64,000 nucleotides of DNA from Actibacterium sp. Lineage in GTDB: Bacteria > Pseudomonadota > Alphaproteobacteria > Rhodobacterales > Rhodobacteraceae. Position 1 is the stretch's first letter. Every line of letters starts with the position of its first letter. Shown piece by piece: positions 54,896 to 63,790 of the stretch. The notes under the pieces are model-generated. The model saw nothing but the letters and a program-made list of their open reading frames with translations. It did no database searches and was not told where the DNA came from. The stretch lies in assembly GCA_016278325.1 (NCBI GenBank), contig JADQCB010000037.1, forward strand, positions 52,814-116,813. The letters run 5' to 3'. Made by a program: the position numbers and the translations under genes.

Positions 54896-55779
54896 TTCCG
54901 TCCGATCCTTTCCGCCAGGAAGTCCACCATCTCGGGCACCATCCGGTCGCCCCAGCCACTCTCGATGGCCTCGTTCAACGTGTTCTCGGCGCAGTCCGAC
55001 ATGCGGCTCTGCGCCCCGAGCTCTTCGGCCATCGCGCGGTAATAACCGACATCCTTGGACGCGTTCGCCATCGAGAAGGCCAGGTCGATCCGGCCCTCTT
55101 CGGCATAGTTGCGGACGAAATCCATCATCCCCGAATGCAGCGGCCCGGCCGACATCACGCCATAAAGCTTGTCGCGCGGAATCCCGGCCGCATCGGCCAT
55201 GGCGAATGCCTCGGACATGGCACAGGCCGTGGTCATGGCGAAGAAGTTGTTGATCAGCTTGATCGTGTGCCCCGCCCCCAGCGGACCGAGGTGAAAGACA
55301 TTCTCGCCCAGATCGTCCAGCACCGGCTTGACCCGGTCATACCCGTCCCGCTCGCCCGCGCACATGATGTTGAGCTTCCCGTCACGCGCATGGGCCGGCG
55401 TCCGGCCCAGCGGCGCATCCAGATAGATCGCCCCCTTTTCGGCCATCTCGGCGCCGATCCGCGTTGTCGATCCGGGCAGGGAGGTGCCGAAATCGATCAC
55501 CACGGCGCCGTCCCGCAAGCCGGCAAGCACGCCCTCTTCGCCATGGATGCGCGATTCCACATTTTCCGAGGTGTCCATGCACAGCATGACGATATCGCTC
55601 TTCGCCGCCAGGTCGCTTGCGCTGGTGGCCTCGGTTGCGCCGCGGGCGACGGCGGCATCCACGTTGGCCCGCGACCGGTTGGCCAGAACCGTGACGTGAT
55701 ACCCCTTCGCCTGAAGCCGCTCGACCATGGCCGAGCCCATCAGCCCGAGCCCGATGAAGCCGATTGCCGGTTTTGTCAT
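54892..55779 (-). CDS. Beta-hydroxyacid dehydrogenase, second paralogue
   Basis: A 295-residue member of the 3-hydroxyisobutyrate dehydrogenase family: GFIGLGLMGSAMVERL, DAPLGRTPAHARDGKL, and the catalytic HTIKLINNFFAM (Lys-x3-Asn). It resembles the enzyme at 47543-48466 but is clearly distinct, so the island carries two. Candidate substrates include L-threonate, tartronate semialdehyde or sugar-acid intermediates. It lies 12 bp after the UxaA-type gene. Confidence 0.88.
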   Translation of the reverse strand: MTKPAIGFIGLGLMGSAMVERLQAKGYHVTVLANRSRANVDAAVARGATEATSASDLAAKSDIVMLCMDTSENVESRIHGEEGVLAGLRDGAVVIDFGTSLPGSTTRIGAEMAEKGAIYLDAPLGRTPAHARDGKLNIMCAGERDGYDRVKPVLDDLGENVFHLGPLGAGHTIKLINNFFAMTTACAMSEAFAMADAAGIPRDKLYGVMSAGPLHSGMMDFVRNYAEEGRIDLAFSMANASKDVGYYRAMAEELGAQSRMSDCAENTLNEAIESGWGDRMVPEMVDFLAERIGRK

Positions 55780-55791
55780 CGTGCGTCCTCC

Positions 55792-57297
55792 TTACATCAC
55801 CGCGCCGATCTGCCATGGGACGAATTCGTAGTCCCCAAGCCCCTGGGCCTCGGATTTCGTCTTTTCGCCCGATGCGACGCGCAACAGCGTTTCATAGATC
55901 TCGCGGCCCACCTGCTCGACCGTCGCGCCCTCGGTCAGGATGCGGCCGGCATTGATGTCCATGTCCTCGGTCATCCTTGCATACATCTCGGAATTCGTGG
56001 CGATCTTCAGCGACGGCGACGGCTTGGCGCCGAAGGCTGAACCGCGCCCGGTGGTGAAGGCCACCAGGTTGCAACCGGAGGCGATCTGCCCGGTCACGCT
56101 GGCCGGATCGTAGCCGGGGCTGTCCATGAAGGTGAAGCCCTTTTCAGTGACCGGCTCGGCGTATTTGTAGACGCCGGTCAAGGGCGTGGTTCCGCCCTTG
56201 GCCGCGGCGCCCAGGGATTTTTCGAGGATCGTGGTCAGGCCGCCCTTCTTGTTGCCGGGGCTGGGGTTGTTGTCCATGCTGCCGTGATTGCGCGCGGTGT
56301 AGTCTTCCCACCAGCGGATCAGGCCGACCAGCTTTTCGCCCACCTCGCGGTTCACCGCGCGGGCAGTCAGCAGATGCTCGGCGCCATAGATTTCCGGCGT
56401 TTCGGCCAGCACCCCGGTGCCGCCCTGGGCCACCAGCAGGTCGCAGGCATAACCCAATGCCGGGTTTGCGGTGATGCCCGACATGGCATCCGACCCACCG
56501 CATTGCAGCGCCAGGGTCAGTTCCGAGGCGGGGCATTCGGTCCGCTGCGCGGAATTGACCAGCGGCAGCATTTCCTCGATCTTGCGAATGCCCAGCTCGA
56601 TGGTCTTGCGCAGGCCGCCGACATCCTGGATGTTCATCGCCTGGAACAGCGGCCCCGGCGTCAGGCCGTAGGCCTCGATCAGCCAGTCGATCTGGTTCAT
56701 CTCGCAGCCCAGCCCGGCCATCAGGACCGCGCCGACATTGGGGTTGCGGGCATAGCCCCACATCACCCGTTGCAACGCCTCGAACCCGTCGCCCGAGCCG
56801 GCCATGCCGCAGCCGGTGCCGTGCACGAAGGCAACGACCCCGTCCACATTGGGATAATCGGCCAGCATCTCGTCGGTGAAATGCGCCGCGATCATCCGGG
56901 CCGCCGTGGCGGAGCAGTTCACCGAGGTCAGCACCGCGATATAGTTGCGCGTGCCGACCTTGCCGTTCTCGCGCCGGTATCCCATGAATGTGTCGGGCTT
57001 CTGAACCATTTCCACAGGCCGCAGATTGGTCGAGAACTCGTACTCGGCCTTCACATTGCGAAATTCCAGGTTATCGGTGTGAACATGCTCGCCCGCCGCG
57101 ATGTCTCGGGCCGCGTAGCCGATGATCTGCGCGTATTTCAGCACGGGGGCCCCGGCAGCAATGTCCGATGCGGCGACCTTGTGGCCCCGCGGGATCAGGT
57201 TGCGCGCGGTCGTGTTTTCGACCGCGGCGCCCACTTCCAGCGGTCGGGTCGCAGTGACGACGTTGTCGGATGAATCGAGCCGGATGGTATCGGACAT
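55792..57297 (-). CDS. UxaA-family altronate/galactarate-type dehydratase
   Basis: A 501-residue protein fusing an N-terminal SAF-like domain (VGAAVENTTARNLIPRGHKV) to the catalytic UxaA domain (GYRRENGKVGTRNYI, GTGCGMAGSG, LQCGGSDAMSGITANPALG, GCNLVAFTTGRGSAFG). These iron-dependent enzymes dehydrate D-altronate or D-galactarate to 2-keto-3-deoxy acids. This agrees with a hexuronate-like regulon. A hairpin separates it from dctM upstream. Confidence 0.9.
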   Translation of the reverse strand: MSDTIRLDSSDNVVTATRPLEVGAAVENTTARNLIPRGHKVAASDIAAGAPVLKYAQIIGYAARDIAAGEHVHTDNLEFRNVKAEYEFSTNLRPVEMVQKPDTFMGYRRENGKVGTRNYIAVLTSVNCSATAARMIAAHFTDEMLADYPNVDGVVAFVHGTGCGMAGSGDGFEALQRVMWGYARNPNVGAVLMAGLGCEMNQIDWLIEAYGLTPGPLFQAMNIQDVGGLRKTIELGIRKIEEMLPLVNSAQRTECPASELTLALQCGGSDAMSGITANPALGYACDLLVAQGGTGVLAETPEIYGAEHLLTARAVNREVGEKLVGLIRWWEDYTARNHGSMDNNPSPGNKKGGLTTILEKSLGAAAKGGTTPLTGVYKYAEPVTEKGFTFMDSPGYDPASVTGQIASGCNLVAFTTGRGSAFGAKPSPSLKIATNSEMYARMTEDMDINAGRILTEGATVEQVGREIYETLLRVASGEKTKSEAQGLGDYEFVPWQIGAVM

Positions 57298-57329
57298 GGG
57301 GGCACTCGTGGATCAGGGTTTGAAACGGA

Positions 57330-57359
57330 GTCCGGGGCGGCGTGGATGCCGCCCCGGAC
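57330..57359 (-). terminator. Intercistronic hairpin between dctM and the UxaA-type gene
   Basis: A perfect 12-bp inverted repeat (GTCCGGGGCGGC / GCCGCCCCGGAC) around a 6-base loop; on the transcribed strand TCCGTTT follows. It probably attenuates read-through or stabilises the upstream TRAP mRNA. Confidence 0.75.
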
Positions 57360-57377
57360 AAACGGGTCATTGGCAGC

Positions 57378-58973
57378 CTACAGGAACAGGCTGACGATTG
57401 GTGGCCAGATAAGCAAGACTGACAATGCCAGCAGCTGGATGGCAATGAACGGCAGGAAGCCCTTGAAGATGTCGGTCAGCGAAATATGCGGCGGCGCCAC
57501 CGATTTCAGGTAGAATGCGGCCGGCCCGAAAGGCGGCGAAAGGAAGCTGACCTGCATGTTCATGCAGAACACCACCCCGAACCAGATCGCCACATGGCTC
57601 GGGTCCAGCTCGCCCAGAACCCCGATCTGGTCGACCGGCAGTTTCATGACGATGGGCAGGAACACGGGCATGATCAGCAGCACGATGCCGACCCAATCCA
57701 TGAACATCCCCATGATCAGGAAGATGAGCATCATGACCAGGATGATGCCCATCGCCGGCAACTCGGCGCTGACGATCATGTTGGCCACGAATGTGGGTCC
57801 GCCGGACAGCGTGTAGGCCGCGGCCAGCGCCGCCGCCCCGATCGTCACCCAGATGATCGTGCCGGTCGAACGCAACGTGCGCATCACCGCATCGGCGACG
57901 ACGGGGAATGTCATTTCACGCCGCACCAGGCCGATGACGAACACCGCGATCACGCCCATGCCTGCCGCCTCGGTGATGCCGGTGATGCCACCATAGATCG
58001 AGCCCAGAACGACCCCGATCACGATGATCGGCGCCACCAGGCCCTTGCCCATGCGCCACCCCTGGGCGGTCCTCTCGCGCCCGATCACCAGATAGATCAG
58101 CGCCACGGCCAGCACGGCCGCACCAATGATCCAGGGAATGTCGCTAACCATGCCCAGCAGGATCGGTTCGACCCCTTTTGTAACCTGGTTCATTCCCGCC
58201 ACCGTCAGGAACAGCGCGCGCAGAAGCAGAACGCCGCTGATCGCCAGCGTAAGGCAGGACAGGAAGCCCAGGAACATCAACCCCTTTTCCCGCCCTGCGG
58301 GATCGTTCGGGTCGGGCTCTGGCAACGGCGCCTGGCTGGGGTTCAGCGTGGTGCGCAGGATGATGTAGAGGATGAAGAACGAGGCCAGCATGAAGCCCGG
58401 CAGAAAGCTGGCGGTGAACAGCGCCTTGATCGAGGTCTCGGTCACAAGGCCATAGAAGATCAGCACGATCGAGGGCGGAATCATCGTCCCCAGAGAGCCG
58501 CTGGCGCAGATCGTGCCGATCGCCAGGTTCTGGTTGTAACCAAGCCGCAGCATCTGCGGCAGCGCGATCAGCCCCAGAAGCACCACCTCGCCACCGATGA
58601 TCCCCGACATCGCCGCCATGATGACCGCCATGATCGAGGTGACGATGGCGATCCCGCCGCGGGTGCGGCTGAGCCACACGTTCAGCGACGAATACATGTC
58701 GCGCGCGATGCCGGATCGTTCCAGCAACGCGGCCATGAATATGAACAGTGGCACCGATATCAGCACATAATTCGTCATCTGCCGATAGATGGCTTGGCCA
58801 AGAACCGCCAGCGGCCCCTGGCCGAAATTCCCGAACAGAAGATCGGGGCCGAATTTCAGGACCAGCGTGACAGCGGCCAGGAAGGCCGAGGCAAAGCCCA
58901 GTGGCATCCCGATGGCCAGCAATGCGAACATCGCCAGCAGCAGGATCAGGCTAAGGGTTCCGACATCAACCAT
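57378..58973 (-). CDS. dctM: TRAP transporter large permease (extended form)
   Basis: A 531-residue DctM: MVDVGTLSLILLLAMFALLA, many helices, GGEVVLLGLIALPQML and GTICASGSLGTMIPPS typical of the family. An insertion of about 100 residues with two extra helices (around the soluble PLPEPDPNDPAGREKG) lies between the two halves, so it is longer than the usual ~430. ATG 58973 follows AAGGA and overlaps dctQ by 8 bp. It drives Na+-coupled uptake of the substrate bound by DctP. Confidence 0.92.
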   Translation of the reverse strand: MVDVGTLSLILLLAMFALLAIGMPLGFASAFLAAVTLVLKFGPDLLFGNFGQGPLAVLGQAIYRQMTNYVLISVPLFIFMAALLERSGIARDMYSSLNVWLSRTRGGIAIVTSIMAVIMAAMSGIIGGEVVLLGLIALPQMLRLGYNQNLAIGTICASGSLGTMIPPSIVLIFYGLVTETSIKALFTASFLPGFMLASFFILYIILRTTLNPSQAPLPEPDPNDPAGREKGLMFLGFLSCLTLAISGVLLLRALFLTVAGMNQVTKGVEPILLGMVSDIPWIIGAAVLAVALIYLVIGRERTAQGWRMGKGLVAPIIVIGVVLGSIYGGITGITEAAGMGVIAVFVIGLVRREMTFPVVADAVMRTLRSTGTIIWVTIGAAALAAAYTLSGGPTFVANMIVSAELPAMGIILVMMLIFLIMGMFMDWVGIVLLIMPVFLPIVMKLPVDQIGVLGELDPSHVAIWFGVVFCMNMQVSFLSPPFGPAAFYLKSVAPPHISLTDIFKGFLPFIAIQLLALSVLLIWPPIVSLFL

Positions 58974-59787
58974 TGTCAATATCCTTCAGCTGACGGCGCA
59001 TGTTCTCGATTTCAGTCTGGTCTATCTCGTCCATCGGGGAATGACTCTCCGGGTCCTTGTTCCAGTCCGCAATCAGGTTCGACAGTGCCTGCACGGCGAC
59101 AAGGCAGATGATGAACAGGATCGATGCCTTGATGGTCGCCGGAATCGGCGGATCCCAGGCGGTGCCGAACGTTTCGAACCGAAGCAGCTTTTCGCGCGCC
59201 TCGGTAAAACCGCCCCAGACCAGCGCCGCGGCGAAGGCCCAGATCAGCGCGACCGAGATGCAGTCGCTCAGCTTGCGGCCCCATCGGGGCATCATGTCGT
59301 AGATGACATAGATGCGGATGTGGCTGCGCTGCTGCATCGCGTATTGCCCCGCGAACAGGAATACGAAACCAGCGATCCACAGCGACAACTCGTTCGCCCA
59401 CAGCGTCGGCGCTTCGAAGGCATAGCGCGCCACGACCTCGTAGAACATGACCAGAACGACGCTGATGATGCCGATCATGGCCAGGCGCGATGTCACCAAT
59501 GAGAGCACATCGAAGAACCCTTCCGGGCGCGGCTCGATCGCGCCGATCGAGTCCGAAAGGAACAACGACGAAGACAGGAGTGCCGCAAACAGCGACCATA
59601 ACATGAACTGAACCATCGGCCGCCCGGTCGGGCGAAGCATCTCGTACATTCCGATCGGGCTTTCGGCGCCCGTGAAGTGCTGCGCAATCAGCCAAAGCCA
59701 TGTGACGAGCGTCACAGCAACGCTCAGGATCATCGCCAGGCGCACGGGCCCGCGCAACGGTCCAAGCCAGACGCTTTCGCTCTGCAT
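58966..59787 (-). CDS. dctQ: TRAP transporter small permease (extended form)
   Basis: A 273-residue DctQ, longer than the usual ~170-200. The core is VVLVMFYEVVARYAFEAPTLWANELSLWIAGF in segments; two extra hydrophobic helices at the N-terminus (LAMILSVAVTLVTWLWLIAQ and FMLWSLFAALLSSSLFL) precede it, and a long hydrophilic C-terminal tail follows. It joins DctM in the membrane complex. Confidence 0.9.
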   Translation of the reverse strand: MQSESVWLGPLRGPVRLAMILSVAVTLVTWLWLIAQHFTGAESPIGMYEMLRPTGRPMVQFMLWSLFAALLSSSLFLSDSIGAIEPRPEGFFDVLSLVTSRLAMIGIISVVLVMFYEVVARYAFEAPTLWANELSLWIAGFVFLFAGQYAMQQRSHIRIYVIYDMMPRWGRKLSDCISVALIWAFAAALVWGGFTEAREKLLRFETFGTAWDPPIPATIKASILFIICLVAVQALSNLIADWNKDPESHSPMDEIDQTEIENMRRQLKDIDNG

Positions 59788-59830
59788 CCCGGATCTCCCC
59801 GTTTCATGCCTCTGAGAGGCGTAAAATAAT

Positions 59831-59856
59831 GGACGAGCCCGGTGTCGGGCTCGTCC
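59831..59856 (-). terminator. Intercistronic hairpin between dctP and dctQ
   Basis: A perfect 11-bp inverted repeat (GGACGAGCCCG / CGGGCTCGTCC) around a 4-base loop; on the transcribed strand ATTATTTTAC follows. It probably allows higher expression of the binding protein than of the permeases. Confidence 0.85.
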
Positions 59857-59888
59857 CTGTTTCCCGGCGTGTCATCACGCCGCAACGA

Positions 59889-60905
59889 TCATTTGGTGAG
59901 CAGGCCCAGCTGACCGAGATATTCCTTGTGGCTTGCCACAAGCGCGGCCGCTTCGGGCGACTTCTTGGCCCATTCGTCCCAGACTTTCTGAGCCGCCGCA
60001 CGGAACGTGGCGCGATCCTCGGCCGACCAGTCGTAAAGGGTCACGCCCTGCTCTTTCAGCTTCGCGGCAGCCTCGGCATTGGCCTTCTCGAAGGTCAGCG
60101 CGGTTTGCAGCGAAAGCTTCTGCATCGCGGTCGACATGATGCGACGCTGGCTGTCGGTCAGGCCGTCCCAGACGTTCTTGTTGCAGGCCAGGTGGTCCGA
60201 CGGCATCGAGTGGAAACCCGGATAGGTGGCATGCTTGACGATATCATAGATCCCGAGACCGACATTATTGGCCAGGCCCGACGCGTCGGTGCCCTCGATG
60301 ATGCCGGTTTCAAGCGCGGTGAAGATCTCGGTGAAGTCCATCACGATGGGCGAGGCGCCCAGATTCGCGAAGATCTCGGTCTCCATGCCCGGGGGCGAGC
60401 GGAACTTGAAGTCCTTCAGCGCTTCGGGTCCGGGGATCGGCTTGGACGAGGACAGCGATTCCTGCCCGTAGATCCACCAGCCGACCAGTTGCATGCCGAA
60501 CTCGTTGTAAAGCTCCTGCGCGGCTTCCAGGCCACCGCCGTAATACAGCCAGCTGAGCTGTTGATACGGCGTGTCGTAGCCGCCCATGATATCGCCCACG
60601 AACTGGAACGCCGGGTTCTTGCCCGTCTGATAGGCGCCACCGGTCATGTCGCAGTCGAGGATGCCGCTGGCCGCCGCATCGAACGTCTCGACGGTGGCAA
60701 CGACCGAAGACGAATAGAACATCTCGATGTCGATGCTGCCGTTCGACATCGTCTCGACATCGTCGACGAACTGCGCCGCCAGCTTGCCCGAGGTCGTCTC
60801 TGGGGCATAATGCGTCTGGATCCGCAGCGTGACATCCTGCGCCATGGCAGGCGTCGCCACCACGGCGGCCAGCGCAGTGGATTTGATGAACGTGGATAGT
60901 TTCAT
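59889..60905 (-). CDS. dctP: TRAP transporter solute-binding protein
   Basis: A 338-residue periplasmic protein with signal peptide MKLSTFIKSTALAAVVATPA (cleaved after AMA, before QDVTLRIQTHY). The substrate-carboxylate arginine lies in DFKFRSPPGMETEIF, and GASPIVMDFTEIFTALETG and GFHSMPSDHLACN are family hallmarks. Given the enzymes nearby, a sugar acid is the likely ligand. First gene of the minus-strand unit; the operator D region separates it from the divergent GntR gene. Confidence 0.93.
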   Translation of the reverse strand: MKLSTFIKSTALAAVVATPAMAQDVTLRIQTHYAPETTSGKLAAQFVDDVETMSNGSIDIEMFYSSSVVATVETFDAAASGILDCDMTGGAYQTGKNPAFQFVGDIMGGYDTPYQQLSWLYYGGGLEAAQELYNEFGMQLVGWWIYGQESLSSSKPIPGPEALKDFKFRSPPGMETEIFANLGASPIVMDFTEIFTALETGIIEGTDASGLANNVGLGIYDIVKHATYPGFHSMPSDHLACNKNVWDGLTDSQRRIMSTAMQKLSLQTALTFEKANAEAAAKLKEQGVTLYDWSAEDRATFRAAAQKVWDEWAKKSPEAAALVASHKEYLGQLGLLTK

Positions 60906-61038
60906 GTGTCCTCCCTGTCCCGCGGTCGTTTCGGTCTATCGGAAAAGTGCTGCCCGCGGGTGCAACCCCTTCTCGCGCCCCGATAGTGATCGGTTTTGCC
61001 GGGACAAGCTAGCCAAAGCCTGCGCGACAATCAATAGA

Positions 61039-61052
61039 TTTGGTATACCAAA
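61039..61052. promoter_or_regulatory. GntR-type operator D (TTTGGTATACCAAA)
   Basis: A 14-bp perfect palindrome in the 219-bp region between dctP and the divergent GntR-family gene. The position implies autoregulation and control of the TRAP operon by that regulator. Confidence 0.82.
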
Positions 61053-61124
61053 ATTCGCAATTCCATTGAATGCAAAAATCGTTATGAATGGCAGAGGCTT
61101 GAACATATCCGATTACGGGGATTC

Positions 61125-61835
61125 ATGGCGGATCATTCGCTTCCACAACAGATCGCCGATCAGTTGCGGCGCGACATCCTGCGCGGGAAACTGGCGCCGG
61201 GTGCGGCGTTGAAAGAGCGTGACAACGCCTCCGAACTGGGGGTCAGCCGCACCCCCATGCGCGAGGCGATCCGGATTCTCGCGCGCGAAGGGCTGGTCAT
61301 CCTGCGCCCGTCGCGCAGCCCGCTGGTCGCCGACCCGTCGCTGAAGGAAGTCACCGACCTGATCGAGGTGCTGCGTGCGCTCGAAATGCTTTCGGGCCGC
61401 CTGGCCTGCATCCACGCCACCCCACAAGAGATCGCGTCGATTCGCGCGATCCATGAGCGAATGGTCGCACTCTACGACCAGGTCGATTCGCTGGACATGT
61501 TCGAAATCGACATGAACTTTCACCTGTCCATCGCCAGGGCGTCACACAACACGGCGCTGGCCGAAACCCACGCCGCCTATCTGGCACGGCTCTGGCGCGC
61601 CAGGTACCTGTCGGCCAGCCAGAAACGCAGCCGCGAAAGGGTCTTGCGCCAGCACGGCACGATCGTTGCCGGGCTCGAGGCCCGCGACCCCGAAATGGCC
61701 GTCGGCGAGATCGAGAACCATCTCGAACACCTGCTGATCAATATCGCCGACCTGTTCGCCGCGCGCGATGCCGAGCGCGCCGCCGAGGCGGCATCCGAAC
61801 GCGGCGCCATCGACGGTGACCCGCAAACGGCATAG
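61125..61835 (+). CDS. FadR-subfamily GntR transcriptional regulator
   Basis: A 236-residue repressor. The N-terminal winged helix (LPQQIADQLRRDILRGKLAPGA, ERDNASELGVSRTPMREAIR) is followed by the all-helical FCD effector domain (FEIDMNFHLSIARASHN, HLEHLLINI), with the Asp/His metal-binding set of FCD proteins (MNFHLSIA, HGTIVAGLEARD, ENHLEH). FadR-type relatives UxuR and ExuR bind palindromes like the four TGGTATACCA sites here. It is the obvious candidate regulator of the sugar-acid island; the ligand would be a sugar-acid intermediate. Confidence 0.9.
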   Translation: MADHSLPQQIADQLRRDILRGKLAPGAALKERDNASELGVSRTPMREAIRILAREGLVILRPSRSPLVADPSLKEVTDLIEVLRALEMLSGRLACIHATPQEIASIRAIHERMVALYDQVDSLDMFEIDMNFHLSIARASHNTALAETHAAYLARLWRARYLSASQKRSRERVLRQHGTIVAGLEARDPEMAVGEIENHLEHLLINIADLFAARDAERAAEAASERGAIDGDPQTA

Positions 61836-61878
61836 CCACGCAAACCGAAATCGAAACCGAAAGAAAGGTGGACGACAA

Positions 61879-62724
61879 ATGAAACTGTTGCGCTTCGGCC
61901 CGGCCGGACAGGAAAAGCCGGGCATTCTCGACAAGGCCGGCAAGGTTCGCGATCTCAGCGGCAAATGCGCCGACTTCGCCGGTGACGGCGTGTCGCTCGC
62001 CGCGCTTCAGGCATTGCGCGCGATCGATCCCGAAACCCTGCCGCTGGTCGAGGATCCCGGCCGGATCGGAAGTTGCCTCGCCGATGTGCCCAATTTTTTC
62101 TGTATCGGGCTGAACTATGCCAAGCACGCCGCCGAGACCGGCGCCCAGGAACCCAAGGAACCGATCCTGTTTTCCAAGGCCACCTCGGCGCTTTCGGGCC
62201 CGTTCGACCCGGTCGTGATCCCGCGCAAGTCGCAGAAAACCGACTGGGAGGTCGAACTGGGCGTGGTCATCGGCCGCGCCGCCAGCTACGTCTCCGAAGC
62301 CGACGCGCTGGACCATGTCGCCGGCTATTGCACCATCAACGACGTGTCCGAACGAGAATTCCAGGCCGAACGTGGCGGCCAGTGGATCAAGGGCAAGTCC
62401 GCCCCCAGCTTCGGCCCGATCGGCCCCTGGCTTGTCACCGCCGACGAGGTGCCGGATCCGCAGGCGCTGGATGTGCGCCTGACCCTCAACGGCGACGCGG
62501 TGCAGGATTCGAACACCTCGGACATGATCTTCACCGTGCGGCAGATCATTTCCTACATGTCGCAATTCATGGCCCTGCGCCCCGGCGACATCATCGCCAC
62601 GGGCACCCCCTCGGGCGTGGGGATGGGGATGAAGCCGCAACGGTTCCTCGAACCCGGCGACGTGATGGAGGTCGAGGTGAAGGGCCTGGGCGTCCAGAGG
62701 CAGCAAGCCGTGGCCGCGGACTGA
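61879..62724 (+). CDS. FAH-family hydrolase, 2,4-diketo-3-deoxy-L-fuconate hydrolase-like
   Basis: A 281-residue protein starting MKLLRFGPAGQEKPGILDKA. The catalytic domain has FCIGLNYAKHAAETG, EVELGVVIGR (metal-binding Glu), NDVSEREFQ, GKSAPSFGPIGPWL and GTPSGVGMG, close to the ureidoglycolate lyase/diketo-deoxyfuconate hydrolase group. It would hydrolyse a C-C bond in a 2,4-diketo acid to pyruvate plus a hydroxy acid. It follows the GntR gene by 43 bp and matches the SDR at 54173-54895. Confidence 0.88.
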   Translation: MKLLRFGPAGQEKPGILDKAGKVRDLSGKCADFAGDGVSLAALQALRAIDPETLPLVEDPGRIGSCLADVPNFFCIGLNYAKHAAETGAQEPKEPILFSKATSALSGPFDPVVIPRKSQKTDWEVELGVVIGRAASYVSEADALDHVAGYCTINDVSEREFQAERGGQWIKGKSAPSFGPIGPWLVTADEVPDPQALDVRLTLNGDAVQDSNTSDMIFTVRQIISYMSQFMALRPGDIIATGTPSGVGMGMKPQRFLEPGDVMEVEVKGLGVQRQQAVAAD

Positions 62725-62730
62725 CAGGCA

Positions 62731-62754
62731 GGGACCGGCCGCGCGGCCGGTCCC
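62731..62754 (+). terminator. Perfect 24-bp palindrome after the FAH-family hydrolase gene
   Basis: GGGACCGGCCGC is followed directly by its reverse complement, starting 6 bp after the stop codon. It forms a strong hairpin but has no U-run (GTCAAA follows), so it may protect the mRNA or act as a Rho-dependent pause. Confidence 0.65.
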
Positions 62755-62770
62755 GTCAAACCCGCGCCGG

Positions 62771-62798
62771 CCTTCACCTTGGCAGAAATACTCCGGGG
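62771..62798 (+). repeat. Dispersed intergenic repeat, copy 2
   Basis: CCTTCACCTTGGC-A-GAAATACTCCGGGG matches copy 1 (14876-14903, opposite strand) at 27 of 28 bases. It is followed by a hairpin (GTCGCGG/CCGCGAC, 62801-62819) and GGGGGCAGCGCCCCCC. It lies between two convergent genes. Confidence 0.7.
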
Positions 62799-62842
62799 GA
62801 GTCGCGGCGACGCCGCGACGGGGGCAGCGCCCCCCTTCCCTT

Positions 62843-63790
62843 TCAGTTCACCGGCGTCACCAGGTCCCGGCCAGCCAGGAAATTCGCGATGTTGTCGCGC
62901 TGAAGCTGGCCCATCGCGGCGCGCGTCTCCACCGTGCCCGACCCCTGGTGCGGTTGCAGCAGCACGTTGTCGAGCGCCATGAAACGGCTGTCGATGTCGG
63001 GCTCGTTCAGGAACACGTCCAGCGCGGCGCCGCGCAACCGCCCGTTTTCCAGCGCGTCGAGCATCGCCGCCTCGTCGATCGTGGTCCCGCGCGAGATGTT
63101 CACGATCACCCCGTCCGGTCCCAGCGCCGCGATCACCTCGGCACTGACATAACCCATGGTCTCGGGACCGCCGACAAGCGAGACGATCAGGTAATCGACG
63201 GCATTGGCCAAGCTGACCGGGTCCGAATGATAGGTCCAGCCCCCGGGCACATCCTTTTCGCTGCGCGAATGATAGTGGATCTGCATCTTGAACGCCGCCA
63301 GCCGGTCGGCGATCTCGCGTCCGATCCGCCCCAGCCCGACGATGCCGACGCGCCCGCCGCTGACCTTGCGGTTCAGCGCCATCTCGCCCTGTTTCGCCCA
63401 GGTTCCCGAACGCACCCAGTCCGAACCCTGCACGATCCGCCGCGACTGCGCCAGCAGCATCGCCACCGCCAGGTCGGCAACGTCGTCATTCAGCACGTCC
63501 GGCGTGTTGGTCACCTTGACGCCACGTTCGCTGGCCGCCGGCACATCGATCGAATCATAGCCGACACCGTAATTGGCGATCAGTCCCAGGTTCGGCAGCG
63601 CGTCCATCTGCGTCGCGCCCATTGTTCCGTGTCCCTTGAACGCGATCGCGCGGATCGCTTCGCGCGCGGCGTCGGGCAGCGCGGCTATCCCGTCCACCCC
63701 GCTTACCCAGCGCGGGGCGAAGTCCCGATCCAGCGCGGCGCGATCGGTATCGCTGTAATTTCCGATGCAAAGCAATTCGGCCTCGGCCAT
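62843..63790 (-). CDS. D-2-hydroxyacid dehydrogenase (glyoxylate/hydroxypyruvate or 2-ketogluconate reductase type)
   Basis: A 315-residue enzyme. The NAD(P) site is GIVGLGRIGREIADRL, VNISRGTTIDEAAML carries the catalytic Arg region, an Asp/Glu pair is in FLNEPDID, and the catalytic His is in LLQPHQGSGT. The substitution of HQGSGT and the sequence type fit GhrB/2-ketogluconate-like reductases. A good GGAAGG site precedes ATG 63790. It probably reduces a 2-keto acid arising from sugar-acid breakdown. Confidence 0.9.
   Translation of the reverse strand: MAEAELLCIGNYSDTDRAALDRDFAPRWVSGVDGIAALPDAAREAIRAIAFKGHGTMGATQMDALPNLGLIANYGVGYDSIDVPAASERGVKVTNTPDVLNDDVADLAVAMLLAQSRRIVQGSDWVRSGTWAKQGEMALNRKVSGGRVGIVGLGRIGREIADRLAAFKMQIHYHSRSEKDVPGGWTYHSDPVSLANAVDYLIVSLVGGPETMGYVSAEVIAALGPDGVIVNISRGTTIDEAAMLDALENGRLRGAALDVFLNEPDIDSRFMALDNVLLQPHQGSGTVETRAAMGQLQRDNIANFLAGRDLVTPVN

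Noticed and set aside
57486..59111. A 541-codon plus-strand frame rich in His, Gln and Asp
   Set aside because: Antisense to dctM/dctQ; the composition is the mirror of hydrophobic membrane codons, a common artefact.
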